The notes beneath the pieces were generated by a model, which was not told the origin of the DNA, searched no databases, and saw only the letters and a program-made list of their open reading frames with translations. Below, piece by piece: positions 6,861 to 15,318 of a DNA stretch of 39,553 nt; the first letter of the stretch is position 1; every line of letters begins with the position of its first letter. The translations under genes were made by a program, and so were the position numbers. The stretch lies in contig JAFQWA010000009.1 in NCBI GenBank assembly GCA_017407705.1, positions 1-39,553 on the forward strand. Reading direction: 5' to 3'. Source of the DNA: Clostridia bacterium (GTDB lineage Bacteria > Bacillota > Clostridia > Oscillospirales > Acutalibacteraceae).

Positions 6861-7520
6861 TTAAAAAATTATTTCAAGCAGCTGCAAAGGGTGAGATATA
6901 ACGTGTTTAGCACCGTTGTCCCACAGCTCCTGCTCTGTTCTGAATCCCCAGGACACACCAACAGGATATGCACCACAGTTTTTTGCTGTTATCATATCCA
7001 CTCCGCTATCCCCTACAAACACACATTCCTGAGGCTTCACACCCAGCTTATCCATAGCAATAAAAGCAGTGGTGGGGTCGGGCTTGGTGGGATATTTATC
7101 CGACTGACCTATAACAAAATCAAAGCTGTCTGAAAACAACTTGCTTACAACTCTTTGTGCAGAGCTTTCGCCTTTGTTGGTTACGGTAGCTATCTTGATA
7201 CCCGCCTGCTTTAGTCGGGAAATCAGCTCAACTATGCCGTCATAGGGTGCCGACTTGTTGCAGCAATTAGCGGTATAATACTTTGCAAAGCCTAAAAACA
7301 GCTCATCTACCACCTTAGCGTCATTACAAACACTTTTCGGCAGTGCACGTTCCAACAGCTTACGCATACCGTTACCCACCATCATTTTATACTCATCAAC
7401 GGTATAAGTGGGATAGCCGTTTTCATTCATAGAATGCTTTACCGCATCACACAAATCCTCAATGGTGTTAACGGTGGTGCCGTCTAAATCAAATAAAACG
7501 GCTTTTATGTTGTTTATCAT
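6861..7520 (-). CDS. HAD-superfamily phosphatase, phosphoglycolate phosphatase-like
   Basis: 219 residues from ATG 7520, which lies 2 nt after the potD stop with CAGGAAG as Shine-Dalgarno; longer starts would run into potD. HAD motifs: DLDGT (Asp11 nucleophile, Asp13 acid), VTNKG (motif II), the Lys of TKPDPT (motif III) and FVGDSGVDM (motif IV). A helical cap lies between motifs I and II, as in the Gph/PpaX/PGMB group. The substrate cannot be set from sequence; phosphoglycolate or pyrophosphate are common for this subfamily. It is the last gene of the pot operon, an association that need not reflect function. Confidence 0.85.
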   Translation of the reverse strand: MINNIKAVLFDLDGTTVNTIEDLCDAVKHSMNENGYPTYTVDEYKMMVGNGMRKLLERALPKSVCNDAKVVDELFLGFAKYYTANCCNKSAPYDGIVELISRLKQAGIKIATVTNKGESSAQRVVSKLFSDSFDFVIGQSDKYPTKPDPTTAFIAMDKLGVKPQECVFVGDSGVDMITAKNCGAYPVGVSWGFRTEQELWDNGAKHVISHPLQLLEIIF

Positions 7521-7522
7521 AT

Positions 7523-8614
7523 TTAGCTTCCTGATCTTACTGAGATCCACAAATCAGTCATAAGCTGATTTGCCTCAGGAGAAAGGGTTAAGAACATTTC
7601 TGTGTTGGAAAGGTCGGTGGGATAAACCAGCTCTGCGGTCTCCTTGCCGTATTCCTCAATGAGATATTTCTTGTGGTTGGCTGCAGCCTCTTTCTGAGGT
7701 GAGGAGTATGCAATATACTCAATGTTTGCAGTAGCTGCCTCAGTGCCGCACATAAAGTTGATGAACGCCTCAGCCTCAGCTTTATGCTCAGAGGTCGCAG
7801 GGATACACATAGCATCTACAAAATAGTTGGTGCCCTCTTTGGGGATAACCATTGCAAGATCCTCGTTGTCATCACACATTGTAAGGCAGTCGCCCAAATA
7901 GTAAGGCGCTATGTAGGCGTTCTCACTGGGCATTTTCTCCATTATCTGATCCATTGCATAAACGGGTTTTACGGATCTCTGCTTTTTAAGCTCCTCAGCG
8001 GCATTTTTAAGCTCGGTTTCATCCTCGGTGTTGAGAGAGTAGCCGAGTTTTAACTGTGCAATACCGAAAGCATCTCTTGCGTTATCAAACATCAAAATCT
8101 GATTTTTATATTTCTCATTCCAAAGAATATCCCAGGAATCAACAGGCTCGGTGATTTTTTTGGTGTTGTAAACCAAAGCTACTCTGCCCCAGGTATAAGG
8201 AACGCAGTATTCCAAAGTGGGGTCAAAGGGCATATTCTCAGCCTTTTTAAACTCATCGTCAATCAAAGAATAGTTAGGAATATTATTGTAATCAAGCTTA
8301 TAAAGCATATCCTCTTTGATCATTTTACCGATCATATAGTCAGAAGGGATAATAACGTCGTAGCTTACGCCACCCGCTTTTATCTTGTTATACATAGCCT
8401 CGTTTGACTCATAAGTGGAATAAACCACTTTAATACCTGTCTGCTTTTCAAACTCTCTTATAACATCCATAGAACCGTCCTGACCGTCGGAGATGTTCTC
8501 ACCCCAGTTAAAAACGTTTATGGTTACTTTATTAGCATTATTGCTGCAAGAGGTCATACTTAAAGTAAGCATTACCATTGCAACACAAAGAACAACTGAT
8601 AAGATCTTTTTCAT
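7523..8614 (-). CDS. potD: Spermidine/putrescine ABC transporter, substrate-binding lipoprotein
   Basis: 363 residues. A lipoprotein signal peptide (MKKILSVVLCVAMVMLTLS) ends in the lipobox MTSC, with Cys23 the predicted lipidation site. The mature part has the PotD/PotF fold pattern: NVFNWGENI near the N-terminus, KVVYSTYESNEAMYNK, IIPSDYMIGKMI and PYTWGRVALVYNTKKI. It captures polyamines outside the membrane and delivers them to PotBC. The start overlaps potC by 4 bases (ATGA type). The exact polyamine, spermidine versus putrescine, is not decided here. Confidence 0.93.
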   Translation of the reverse strand: MKKILSVVLCVAMVMLTLSMTSCSNNANKVTINVFNWGENISDGQDGSMDVIREFEKQTGIKVVYSTYESNEAMYNKIKAGGVSYDVIIPSDYMIGKMIKEDMLYKLDYNNIPNYSLIDDEFKKAENMPFDPTLEYCVPYTWGRVALVYNTKKITEPVDSWDILWNEKYKNQILMFDNARDAFGIAQLKLGYSLNTEDETELKNAAEELKKQRSVKPVYAMDQIMEKMPSENAYIAPYYLGDCLTMCDDNEDLAMVIPKEGTNYFVDAMCIPATSEHKAEAEAFINFMCGTEAATANIEYIAYSSPQKEAAANHKKYLIEEYGKETAELVYPTDLSNTEMFLTLSPEANQLMTDLWISVRSGS

Positions 8615-9438
8615 ATAAATGATTTTTCCTTTCGATCGTTGGATTTATTATCCTTGCTCTGACGCAAGTTTACAATTATAAGCAATATCAAAACCACTGC
8701 AAACATTATTGCAGAAAGAGCGTTTACCTTAGGACTTATTCTTCGTTTAGTCATTGCATAAATAACCAGCGGCAATGTTTGTGCCGAGGGACCTGAGGTA
8801 AAGTAGCTTATAACGAAATCGTCTAAGGACAATGTAAACGCCATAATAAGACCGGTAATAACACCGGGCATTATTTCAGGTAAAACAACCTTAAATATAG
8901 ACTTTATAGGTGTGCAACCCAGATCCAAAGCCGCTTCATAAGAATAAGGATTCATCTGCCTTAGTTTTGGATAAACCGACAGCACCACATAAGGTATATT
9001 AAAGGTTATATGGGCTAAAATCAGGGTAAGCATATTAAGTGATGCATCAAAGCCTAAATTCTTTAATATCTCAATGAAAAATGTGAACATCAAGCCTAAG
9101 GAAACACCCGTAACTATTTCAGGGTTTACCATTGGAATGTTATTAACCATCATCCAGGTGTTGCGAAGTTTTTTATTCATTGAGTGGATGCCGATAGCCG
9201 CAAAGGTGCCGATTATAGTGGCAACAATAGCAGAAACCACCGCAACTAAAAGGGTGTTCAGCAACGCATCCATAATTTCTCTGTCTTTAAACAATTCAAC
9301 GTACCATTTAAAGGTGATTTCACCTGCCCAAACAGAACGGCTTTTTGAATTATTAAAAGAAAACACAATAAGCACTACAATGGGTGCGTACAAAAATGCA
9401 AATATAAGCCAGGTGTAGATTTTTGATAATATCTTCAT
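8611..9438 (-). CDS. potC: Spermidine/putrescine ABC transporter permease PotC
   Basis: 275 residues, about six membrane segments, with the binding-protein-dependent permease EAA loop reading EAALDLGCTPIKSIFK before the last helices. This loop docks the ATPase PotA. The N-terminus (KIYTWLIFAFLYAPIVVLIVFSF) is characteristic of PotC. It overlaps potB and potD by 4 bases each, so the genes are probably translationally coupled. Confidence 0.93.
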   Translation of the reverse strand: MKILSKIYTWLIFAFLYAPIVVLIVFSFNNSKSRSVWAGEITFKWYVELFKDREIMDALLNTLLVAVVSAIVATIIGTFAAIGIHSMNKKLRNTWMMVNNIPMVNPEIVTGVSLGLMFTFFIEILKNLGFDASLNMLTLILAHITFNIPYVVLSVYPKLRQMNPYSYEAALDLGCTPIKSIFKVVLPEIMPGVITGLIMAFTLSLDDFVISYFTSGPSAQTLPLVIYAMTKRRISPKVNALSAIMFAVVLILLIIVNLRQSKDNKSNDRKEKSFI

Positions 9439-10241
9439 ATCAGCGACACCTCACTTTCGGTATCTCCGAATATATTCATAATAGCCATTGTGATAAGCAC
9501 AACCACCATCAAAACCAGTGATATGGCAGCGCCCAAGTTCAGATTGTTTGCGCCACCCTGTATTTGTGCCTCAATAATGTCACCGATCATCATATCTCCG
9601 CCGCCTAACAGCTTGGAAATAATGAATGTGGATGCAGAAGGCACAAAAACCATTGTGATTCCCGATATAACACCGGGTACGCTTAAAGGCAAAATAACTC
9701 TGCGAACAACAGCGAAGCTGTTGCAACCCAAATCCTGTGCCGCCTCGATCAAGCGATAGTCTATCTTTGCCATAACCGAGTAAATAGGCATTATCATAAA
9801 GGGCAGGAAGTTATACACCATACCCAAAATAATAGCGCCCTCAGTGTTGATCATCTGCAGTCTGGGCAGGTGGAAATACTCCAGTATGTTGTTGATAATT
9901 CCGTTATTTTCAAGCAGTGTCATCCAAGAATAAGTACGGAGCAAAAAGTTCATCCACATAGGGATCATGCAAAGCATTACCAATGTTCTTTGCACATGTT
10001 CCCTTGAACGGGAGATAATCGCCGCCATGGGATAACCCAAAATAAGACATATCACTGTTGATATGGCGCCAATTTTAAAGGACTGCAAAAACTGACCTGT
10101 ATATTCCTTAACCTTGATAATATTATCAAAGGTAAAGCCGCCGCTTGATGAGGTAAATGCGAAATAAACCACCATAACAAGTGGAACGATTATGAATATA
10201 AGCATCCATATCATATAAGGAGTGGCTACTCTTTTTCTCAA
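9435..10241 (-). CDS. potB: Spermidine/putrescine ABC transporter permease PotB
   Basis: 268 residues with about six membrane segments. The EAA loop reads [16 protein letters not shown], and [18 protein letters not shown] is the typical PotB central helix. It forms the heterodimeric channel with PotC. It overlaps potA by 4 bases at its start and potC by 4 at its end. Confidence 0.93.
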   Translation of the reverse strand: MRKRVATPYMIWMLIFIIVPLVMVVYFAFTSSSGGFTFDNIIKVKEYTGQFLQSFKIGAISTVICLILGYPMAAIISRSREHVQRTLVMLCMIPMWMNFLLRTYSWMTLLENNGIINNILEYFHLPRLQMINTEGAIILGMVYNFLPFMIMPIYSVMAKIDYRLIEAAQDLGCNSFAVVRRVILPLSVPGVISGITMVFVPSASTFIISKLLGGGDMMIGDIIEAQIQGGANNLNLGAAISLVLMVVVLITMAIMNIFGDTESEVSLI

Positions 10242-11323
10242 TTATTTTCGCCCTCCCCTGCATCATCAGAATAAATCTCAACCTTGGATTTATTCATAAT
10301 ATGTATGTCATCGGGAAGTATCTTAATACCCACCTGATCGCCTACATTCTCAGCCTTAGTGGAATGTACCATCCACTTATAGCCTTCCTGATCCATTATC
10401 ATTTCATAGTGAACACCCTTAAAGATACAGCTTTCAACAGTTGCCACCAGCTGACCCTCATCAGGGCTTACCACCTTAATATCCTCAGGACGTACCACAA
10501 CGTCAACAGGCTGATTTTCTTCAAAGCCTTTATCCACACAGTCAAAGCCCACACCTGCAAAGGTGACGTAAAAATCTTTGTTCATAACACCGTCAATAAT
10601 ATTAGACTCACCGATAAAGTCAGCAACAAAAGCGTTTTTAGGCTCGTTGTAAATATCGGTAGGTGTGCCGATCTGCTGGATCTCACCGTTGTTCATAACC
10701 ACGATGATATCCGACATAGAAAGGGCTTCTTCCTGATCGTGGGTAACGTAAACGAAGGTGATACCCAGACTCTGCTGGATCTTTTTCAGCTCAAGCTGCA
10801 TACTCTGACGTAGCTTTAAGTCCAAAGCCGCCAGAGGCTCATCCAAAAGCAGCACCTTAGGCTTGTTGATAACCGCTCTGGCAATAGCAACACGCTGCTG
10901 CTGACCGCCCGAAAGCTTACTTACACTTCGTTTCTCAAAGCCTTCAAGGTTAACCAATTTGAGCATCTCGCTAACACGCTCTTTGATCTCTTTTTCGGGA
11001 GTTTTGTTAATTCTCAGTCCGAAAGCGATGTTCTCATAAACATTCAGATGAGGAAAAAGAGCATAACGCTGAAAAATGGTGTTAACCGGCCTCTTGTAAG
11101 GCGGAACACCATTGATTTTTTTGGAATCAAACAAAACATCGCCTGACTGCGGCTCAACAAACCCTGCGATAATACGAAGAGTTGTTGTTTTTCCGCATCC
11201 CGACGGGCCCAGCAATGTTACGAACTCTTTATCCCTGATGAACAAATTAAGTCCGTTTAACACACGCTCACCGTCGAACTCCACAACGATGTCTTTAAGA
11301 TTAATAATATTCTGATCTTTCAT
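10238..11323 (-). CDS. potA: Spermidine/putrescine ABC transporter ATPase PotA
   Basis: 361 residues. ATPase domain: Walker [10 protein letters not shown] (near 40), Q-loop in [19 protein letters not shown], signature LSGGQQQRV, Walker B VLLLDEP and switch His in [15 protein letters not shown]-type domain follows (about 240-350: [22 protein letters not shown]), as in PotA. ATG 11323 has a GGGGGA Shine-Dalgarno 7 nt upstream. The long leader 11324-11590 can sequester that site. First gene of potABCD plus the HAD phosphatase. Confidence 0.94.
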   Translation of the reverse strand: MKDQNIINLKDIVVEFDGERVLNGLNLFIRDKEFVTLLGPSGCGKTTTLRIIAGFVEPQSGDVLFDSKKINGVPPYKRPVNTIFQRYALFPHLNVYENIAFGLRINKTPEKEIKERVSEMLKLVNLEGFEKRSVSKLSGGQQQRVAIARAVINKPKVLLLDEPLAALDLKLRQSMQLELKKIQQSLGITFVYVTHDQEEALSMSDIIVVMNNGEIQQIGTPTDIYNEPKNAFVADFIGESNIIDGVMNKDFYVTFAGVGFDCVDKGFEENQPVDVVVRPEDIKVVSPDEGQLVATVESCIFKGVHYEMIMDQEGYKWMVHSTKAENVGDQVGIKILPDDIHIMNKSKVEIYSDDAGEGENN

Positions 11324-11590
11324 TTCTGCATCCCCCTTTGCGGCTTAAGACCGCGTATAGCCGATGAACAGCTCTGCGCGAACCCACACCACGCTAATCG
11401 CAGCCCCCGCAAAGAGTTTTTTACAAGCAGGAATAATCTCCCACTTGCAGCATACGATTTCACAGGGCAATTTTTGTTGCCCACGGTTTCTGTTAAAAAC
11501 TGCGTGAATGTGAACATCTATATTCAGTTTAAGATGTTTGGGACCTTACAAAAAAATGTAAAGCCGTTTGCACAGATGCAAAAATCGTGC
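11324..11590 (-). promoter_or_regulatory. Structured 265-nt leader of potABCD, candidate translational switch
   Basis: The transcript from the promoter at 11597-11625 has about 265 nt before potA and no open reading frame with a Shine-Dalgarno. It folds by eye into successive hairpins (plus coordinates): 11544-11563; 11513-11519 with 11532-11538; 11465-11470 with 11477-11482 (loop AAAAAT-type); and 11432-11459 (11 pairs with wobbles). CTCTTTGCGG (11416-11407) can pair over 10 positions with CCGCAAAGGG (11343-11334), which includes part of the Shine-Dalgarno. A competing local hairpin GCGG/CCGC (11354-11351 with 11343-11340) would free it. I recognise no known riboswitch class. A polyamine ligand is inference from the downstream genes. 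Confidence 0.55.
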
Positions 11591-11596
11591 AAAATT

Positions 11597-11625
11597 ACTA
11601 TAAGGCTAAATGCCCTGATTGTCAA
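11597..11625 (-). promoter_or_regulatory. pot operon promoter
   Basis: TTGACA (11620-11625), a 17-bp spacer and TATAGT (11597-11602). The predicted start is near 11590. Confidence 0.8.
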
Positions 11626-11761
11626 GGGTTTTTTTATATTTTCTACGCTTTTTCCGTAAGTTGTTACAAAATATTCTGTTTTACTCGTTTTTACTCGCAA
11701 ATACTCCGTTTTTCTCAATTTTTATTTTATGGCCATAATACTAAATAATAATGCTCACTCA

Positions 11762-11878
11762 ACACCCGGCTCCCTCTGACGAGGGAGCTGTCGAAACCGT
11801 AGGGTTTGACTGAGGGAGAGAAAACTACCCCGCCGTCTTTTTGCTTCGCAAAAATCCACCTCCCCTGACAAGTGGAGG
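11762..11878. repeat. Palindromic extragenic repeat (MITE/REP-like)
   Basis: In the 657-bp gap between potA and the PBP gene lies a block of short hairpins: GCTCCCTC-TGAC-GAGGGAGC (11769-11788), AAACC/GGTTT (11794-11807), TTTTTGC-TTC-GCAAAAA (11838-11854) and CCTCC/GGAGG (11859-11878). The wording (CTCCCTC..GAGGGAG, then the TTTTTGC hairpin, then CCACCTCCCC) is one I know as a recurrent intergenic repeat in gut Clostridia genomes. There is no coding potential. The remaining flanks, 11642-11761 and 11879-11945, are AT-rich and show nothing else. Confidence 0.7.
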
Positions 11879-11945
11879 CAATGATTTGTTAAACAATATT
11901 TTTATCGGTTAACCTCACTTACAATCCTTAAAACTATTATATAAA

Positions 11946-11975
11946 AAAGAGCAGATGATACATCATCTGCTCTTT
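11946..11975 (-). terminator. Terminator of the PBP gene
   Basis: 14-bp perfect stem (11946-11959 with 11962-11975; inner pairs open to form the loop), followed on the minus strand by T6. It lies 6 bases beyond the PBP stop. Confidence 0.88.
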
Positions 11976-11980
11976 ATACT

Positions 11981-14572
11981 TTACTCAACTGCCACAGTAG
12001 TTACGTCAACTGCAATGGTAGTTTCCTGAACCGGTGGCTCAGTGGCTACCGGAGTTGTAGGCTCTATGACGGGAGCCTGAGTAGGTGCCTGAGTTACTGC
12101 TGTTGTAGTGGTGGTAACAGCATTTGTAGGCTTAGCTGTTGAAGATGCCGCTGTGGTCTTCTCGGTTTTTGCCGCTGTGGTAGGTGCTACGGGCTTGGGC
12201 TTAGTAACCGCATCCAGCTTCTGACCGTAATGCTCGTCACAAATAGGCTGATAGCTTGCCTTAAACCAACCGTAAGATGTGTTTTTACATCCGCTGGTTG
12301 CAACCTTACCGCTGTCGGTACAGTATTTTCTGTATTCACAGGTATCGCTTTCAGGGAAGTCTTTAAGTTTAAGACCCTTATGGATAGGCTGCATAACCGC
12401 CTTCCACAGTTTAAGTGCAGGGTTGGTATAAAGACCGCCCATAGCCTCGTTATTATCCAGACCAAACCAGACCGCCGCCACATAATAAGGTGTGCCGCCC
12501 ACAAACCATCTGTCTTTAGTATCACTGGTGGTACCGGTCTTACTCATTATAGGCCAACCACCGAAAGCAGCGGGAGTACCTGTACCGTATTTGGTAACAC
12601 GCTGCAGCATCTCGCACATAACGTTGGCAGTATCCTCCGACATAGCAATCTTCGGCTTTTCTTCCTGCTGCAACACTACCTCATTCTTCTGGTCAAGAAC
12701 CTTTGTATAGGTTCTGGGTCTCCAATAATAGCCAAGGTTACCGAAGGTAGCGTAAGCAGCAGTCAGGTCACGGGTAGTAACACCGTAAACACCGCCGCCC
12801 AGAGCCAACGCCGACTCACCGATATCAGACAGCACCTGACCGTTAACCTCAACAGACTCTACCAAAGTAGAAAGCCCCATTCTTTGAGTTGCAAAGTCGA
12901 AGGATTTTCTCAAGGTCATCTGCTGAGCAAGTTTAACGGGAATGGTGTTCATAGACTGCTCAAGTGCATAAAGCACTGAAACCTCACCTGCATAATAGCC
13001 GGTGTAGTTTTTAGGCCATCTGCTTACCTTAACGCCGTTTTCAAGCTTGGTTATAGGAGTGTCCTGCATCCTTGAACCGTAAGTTATCAGGTTAAATTCA
13101 ATAGCAGGTGCATAGCAGGTAACGGGCTTTATTGATGAACCGGGCTGTCGGGGAGACTGGGTAGCACGGTTAAGCACACGGTTACCTGTCTTCTCTCCTC
13201 TGCCGCCAACTATGCCCACGATATGGCCCTTATAGTCCATAATAGTCATAGCAGCCTGAGGCTTTGCACCGCTCTTGCTGGTTACTTTAAGGAAGTTGCT
13301 GTCATCCTTAAATACAGCCTCCAGCTTTTTCTGAACGTCAAGATCCACTGTTGTATAGATCTTAAAGCCGCCCTTATAAAGCTGTGACTCAGCATATTCA
13401 TAGCTGTAATTTTTTGTTTCCATTAAGCCTTCAATAACGTCTTCAATTACAGCATCAACAAAGTATGAGTTATATTTTTCTTCAACGGAATCGGTGGTAG
13501 AAAGCACGGTAGAGGGCTTCTCACGCAGACCTAAATCCGCCTCTTTAGCCGCCTCACATTCTTCTTTTGTAATGTAACCGTTGTTATACATCTCTGTAAG
13601 CACCCAGTTACGGCGGTTTTTATTGGTTTCGGGATACTCATAAGGATTGTAGCCGGAAGGAGATTTTGTTACAGCCGCCAGACAAGCCGCCTGAGTTAAC
13701 GTAAGATCCTTAGCGTGTTTGTCGAAATAATAGTTGGCAGCAACCTCAACACCGTCAACACCGGGTCCTAAATGTATGGTGTTTAAATAACATTCCAAAA
13801 TAACCTCTTTGGTGTAATGACCTTCCAAGTATCTGGCACGCATAATCTCACGTACCTTTCTCATGGCAGAGGTCTCACGGTCATCGGTAATATTTTTAAC
13901 CAACTGCTGAGTAATGGTAGAACCACCCTGCTCAGTATCCCAGAATTTGAATATCAAGTTTGCAAAAGCCGAAAAAGTACGTTTCCAGTCAACACCCTCA
14001 TGGCTCTCAAAACGCTTATCCTCAGCGGATATAAACGCCTTGCCTAAATATTCAGGCATATCCTCATCAATATCCACCCACAAACGGTTTTCTGTGCCGT
14101 GAAGACGGGTAAGCTCCACTTCCTTGCCGGTTTTTGGATCGTTGGCATACAAAACAGAGGTGTAAGACAGTTTAAGGTTGTTCAGGTCGTCCTCCACTGT
14201 ACCGTCAACAAAGGCAAAAACGTAAAGCATAAATGCGCCTACAATAAGGCAGAAGGAGATTATACCTATCAAGAAGCAAGCAAGTACTACCCTTCCAACC
14301 GTTGCAAGAGTTTTGTTTTGTTTCTTATTGGATTTGGGAGTGCTGATGATCTGAAAATCGTCACCCAAAACGGGAGCGTCATCCTTCTTAGAAAAAACAG
14401 ATTTTCTGGCAACACTCTTTTTAACAGCTTTTCCTGACGTTGAAGTCACCTGTTTTTTAGGCTTATCAAATTCCAAGCGTTTTGCAGGTTTAGATGCCTT
14501 TTTAGGACGTCTGAACCCGAAAATAGCCAAGAACTTATCAATAAAGCTATCCTGTGAATTTCTGTTTGCCAT
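11981..14572 (-). CDS. Class A penicillin-binding protein (bifunctional PBP1A type)
   Basis: 863 residues; polymerises and cross-links peptidoglycan outside the membrane. A basic cytoplasmic tail (1-87) is followed by one membrane helix (about 90-120). The glycosyltransferase GT51 domain has the catalytic Glu184 (SAEDKRF) and GGSTITQQLVKN (217-227). In the transpeptidase domain the SxxK Ser479 lies in PGSSIKP, SMN is 540-542 and KTGT begins at 678. After about residue 797 comes a 65-residue tail rich in Thr, Ala and Pro. Monocistronic. The chain of hairpins at 14663-14839 lies upstream of its start. Which PBP1 paralogue it corresponds to cannot be fixed. Confidence 0.93.
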   Translation of the reverse strand: MANRNSQDSFIDKFLAIFGFRRPKKASKPAKRLEFDKPKKQVTSTSGKAVKKSVARKSVFSKKDDAPVLGDDFQIISTPKSNKKQNKTLATVGRVVLACFLIGIISFCLIVGAFMLYVFAFVDGTVEDDLNNLKLSYTSVLYANDPKTGKEVELTRLHGTENRLWVDIDEDMPEYLGKAFISAEDKRFESHEGVDWKRTFSAFANLIFKFWDTEQGGSTITQQLVKNITDDRETSAMRKVREIMRARYLEGHYTKEVILECYLNTIHLGPGVDGVEVAANYYFDKHAKDLTLTQAACLAAVTKSPSGYNPYEYPETNKNRRNWVLTEMYNNGYITKEECEAAKEADLGLREKPSTVLSTTDSVEEKYNSYFVDAVIEDVIEGLMETKNYSYEYAESQLYKGGFKIYTTVDLDVQKKLEAVFKDDSNFLKVTSKSGAKPQAAMTIMDYKGHIVGIVGGRGEKTGNRVLNRATQSPRQPGSSIKPVTCYAPAIEFNLITYGSRMQDTPITKLENGVKVSRWPKNYTGYYAGEVSVLYALEQSMNTIPVKLAQQMTLRKSFDFATQRMGLSTLVESVEVNGQVLSDIGESALALGGGVYGVTTRDLTAAYATFGNLGYYWRPRTYTKVLDQKNEVVLQQEEKPKIAMSEDTANVMCEMLQRVTKYGTGTPAAFGGWPIMSKTGTTSDTKDRWFVGGTPYYVAAVWFGLDNNEAMGGLYTNPALKLWKAVMQPIHKGLKLKDFPESDTCEYRKYCTDSGKVATSGCKNTSYGWFKASYQPICDEHYGQKLDAVTKPKPVAPTTAAKTEKTTAASSTAKPTNAVTTTTTAVTQAPTQAPVIEPTTPVATEPPVQETTIAVDVTTVAVE

Positions 14573-14662
14573 TTATTTTATCGCCTCTCTTTAAAATAAT
14601 AAGCAACTTTTCTGTGTTAACAAAGGCTATTACCTTTGCACTCATTATAATGGTTATAGTAA

Positions 14663-14839
14663 GTCGAAATAGTGTGAGTTCTCACTATTTCGACACCAAA
14701 TCTCTGATTTGGAGACAAATTTTCTTCAAAAATTTGTCTATTACCATTGCAATGAATGTAGCGCATAATAAAATTTTTCAAATTTTATTATGCCTAAGCC
14801 GATATAATCGGCTTGTTGAAACGCTTTTTGCGTTTCAAC
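14663..14839. repeat. Chain of six perfect hairpins
   Basis: Within the 408-bp gap between the PBP gene and the gene at 14981 are six perfect palindromic stems almost end to end: 14663-14674/14683-14694 (12 bp), 14696-14702/14706-14712 (7), 14713-14723/14729-14739 (11), 14763-14776/14780-14793 (14), 14796-14803/14807-14814 (8) and 14815-14824/14830-14839 (10). Between the third and fourth lies a linker with CATTGCAATG. No open reading frame crosses it. The density is far above chance and suggests a mobile palindromic element or a processed structured RNA. The rest of the gap (14573-14662, 14840-14980) is AT-rich with nothing assignable. Confidence 0.8.
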
Positions 14840-14980
14840 ATTCTATATTCATTATAACATATTAGCGTAAAAAATCAAATTACAATTTTGTAACTTTTAC
14901 AGTTTTTTACAATTACAAGTATATTATGGGCGGTTTAAGACAATTATAACGGTAGAAATCAAATTAAAAGGACTGATTAT

Positions 14981-15283
14981 ATGATACCACGTCTGATAAA
15001 GCTGACTATAATATCGGTGGTAGCAACTATTGCTGCAATTACCATCACCTTAGACTCTGCCGCCGCTAAGGATTCAGCACAAAATCCGTCGCCGCACCTT
15101 TATTTGATGAAAGAGTCCGACGGCAAGATCGCCATATACAAGTATAACACCAATGTTCCGTTTCAGGTTTTGGACGTTTATGTAGATTCCCTTCCCGAAG
15201 CAGACAGAGAGCTTTTAAAGCAAGGCATAAACGCCGACAGTAAAGAACAGTTAAGTCGCTTAATAGAGGATTATGACGGATAA
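14981..15283 (+). CDS. Small secreted/anchored protein, BofC C-terminal-domain-like
   Basis: 100 residues. The N-terminus has a hydrophobic stretch (7-27) that may be a signal peptide or anchor and ends near AAAKDS. The remainder (about 38-99) reads LYLMKESDGKIAIYKY, PFQVLDVYVDSLPEADREL, LKQGINADSKEQLSRLIEDY. This matches my memory of BofC C-terminal-like proteins in Clostridia; in Bacillus BofC is a forespore intermembrane regulator of SpoIVB. ATG 14981 has AAAAGGAC upstream. No clear promoter is seen, which would fit a sporulation sigma factor. The family call is moderate, the function unproven. Confidence 0.55.
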   Translation: MIPRLIKLTIISVVATIAAITITLDSAAAKDSAQNPSPHLYLMKESDGKIAIYKYNTNVPFQVLDVYVDSLPEADRELLKQGINADSKEQLSRLIEDYDG

Positions 15284-15318
15284 AAAATCACCATTGGTCA
15301 GAGCCAATGGTGATTTTT
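15283..15318. terminator. Bidirectional terminator
   Basis: 15-bp perfect stem (15283-15297 with 15304-15318), A-tract on one side and T-tract on the other, between the convergent bofC-like and rarA genes. Confidence 0.9.

Noticed and set aside
11324-11590. 6S RNA as an explanation of the potA leader
   Set aside because: The region has many hairpins, but I cannot draw the long rod with a central bubble, there is no terminator before potA, and the 3' end pairs with the potA Shine-Dalgarno. Left open for a covariance-model search.
12230-12979. 249-codon plus-strand frame opposite the PBP gene
   Set aside because: Fully antisense to the transpeptidase domain; the sequence is a shadow of Thr/Gly-rich coding and has no initiation site.
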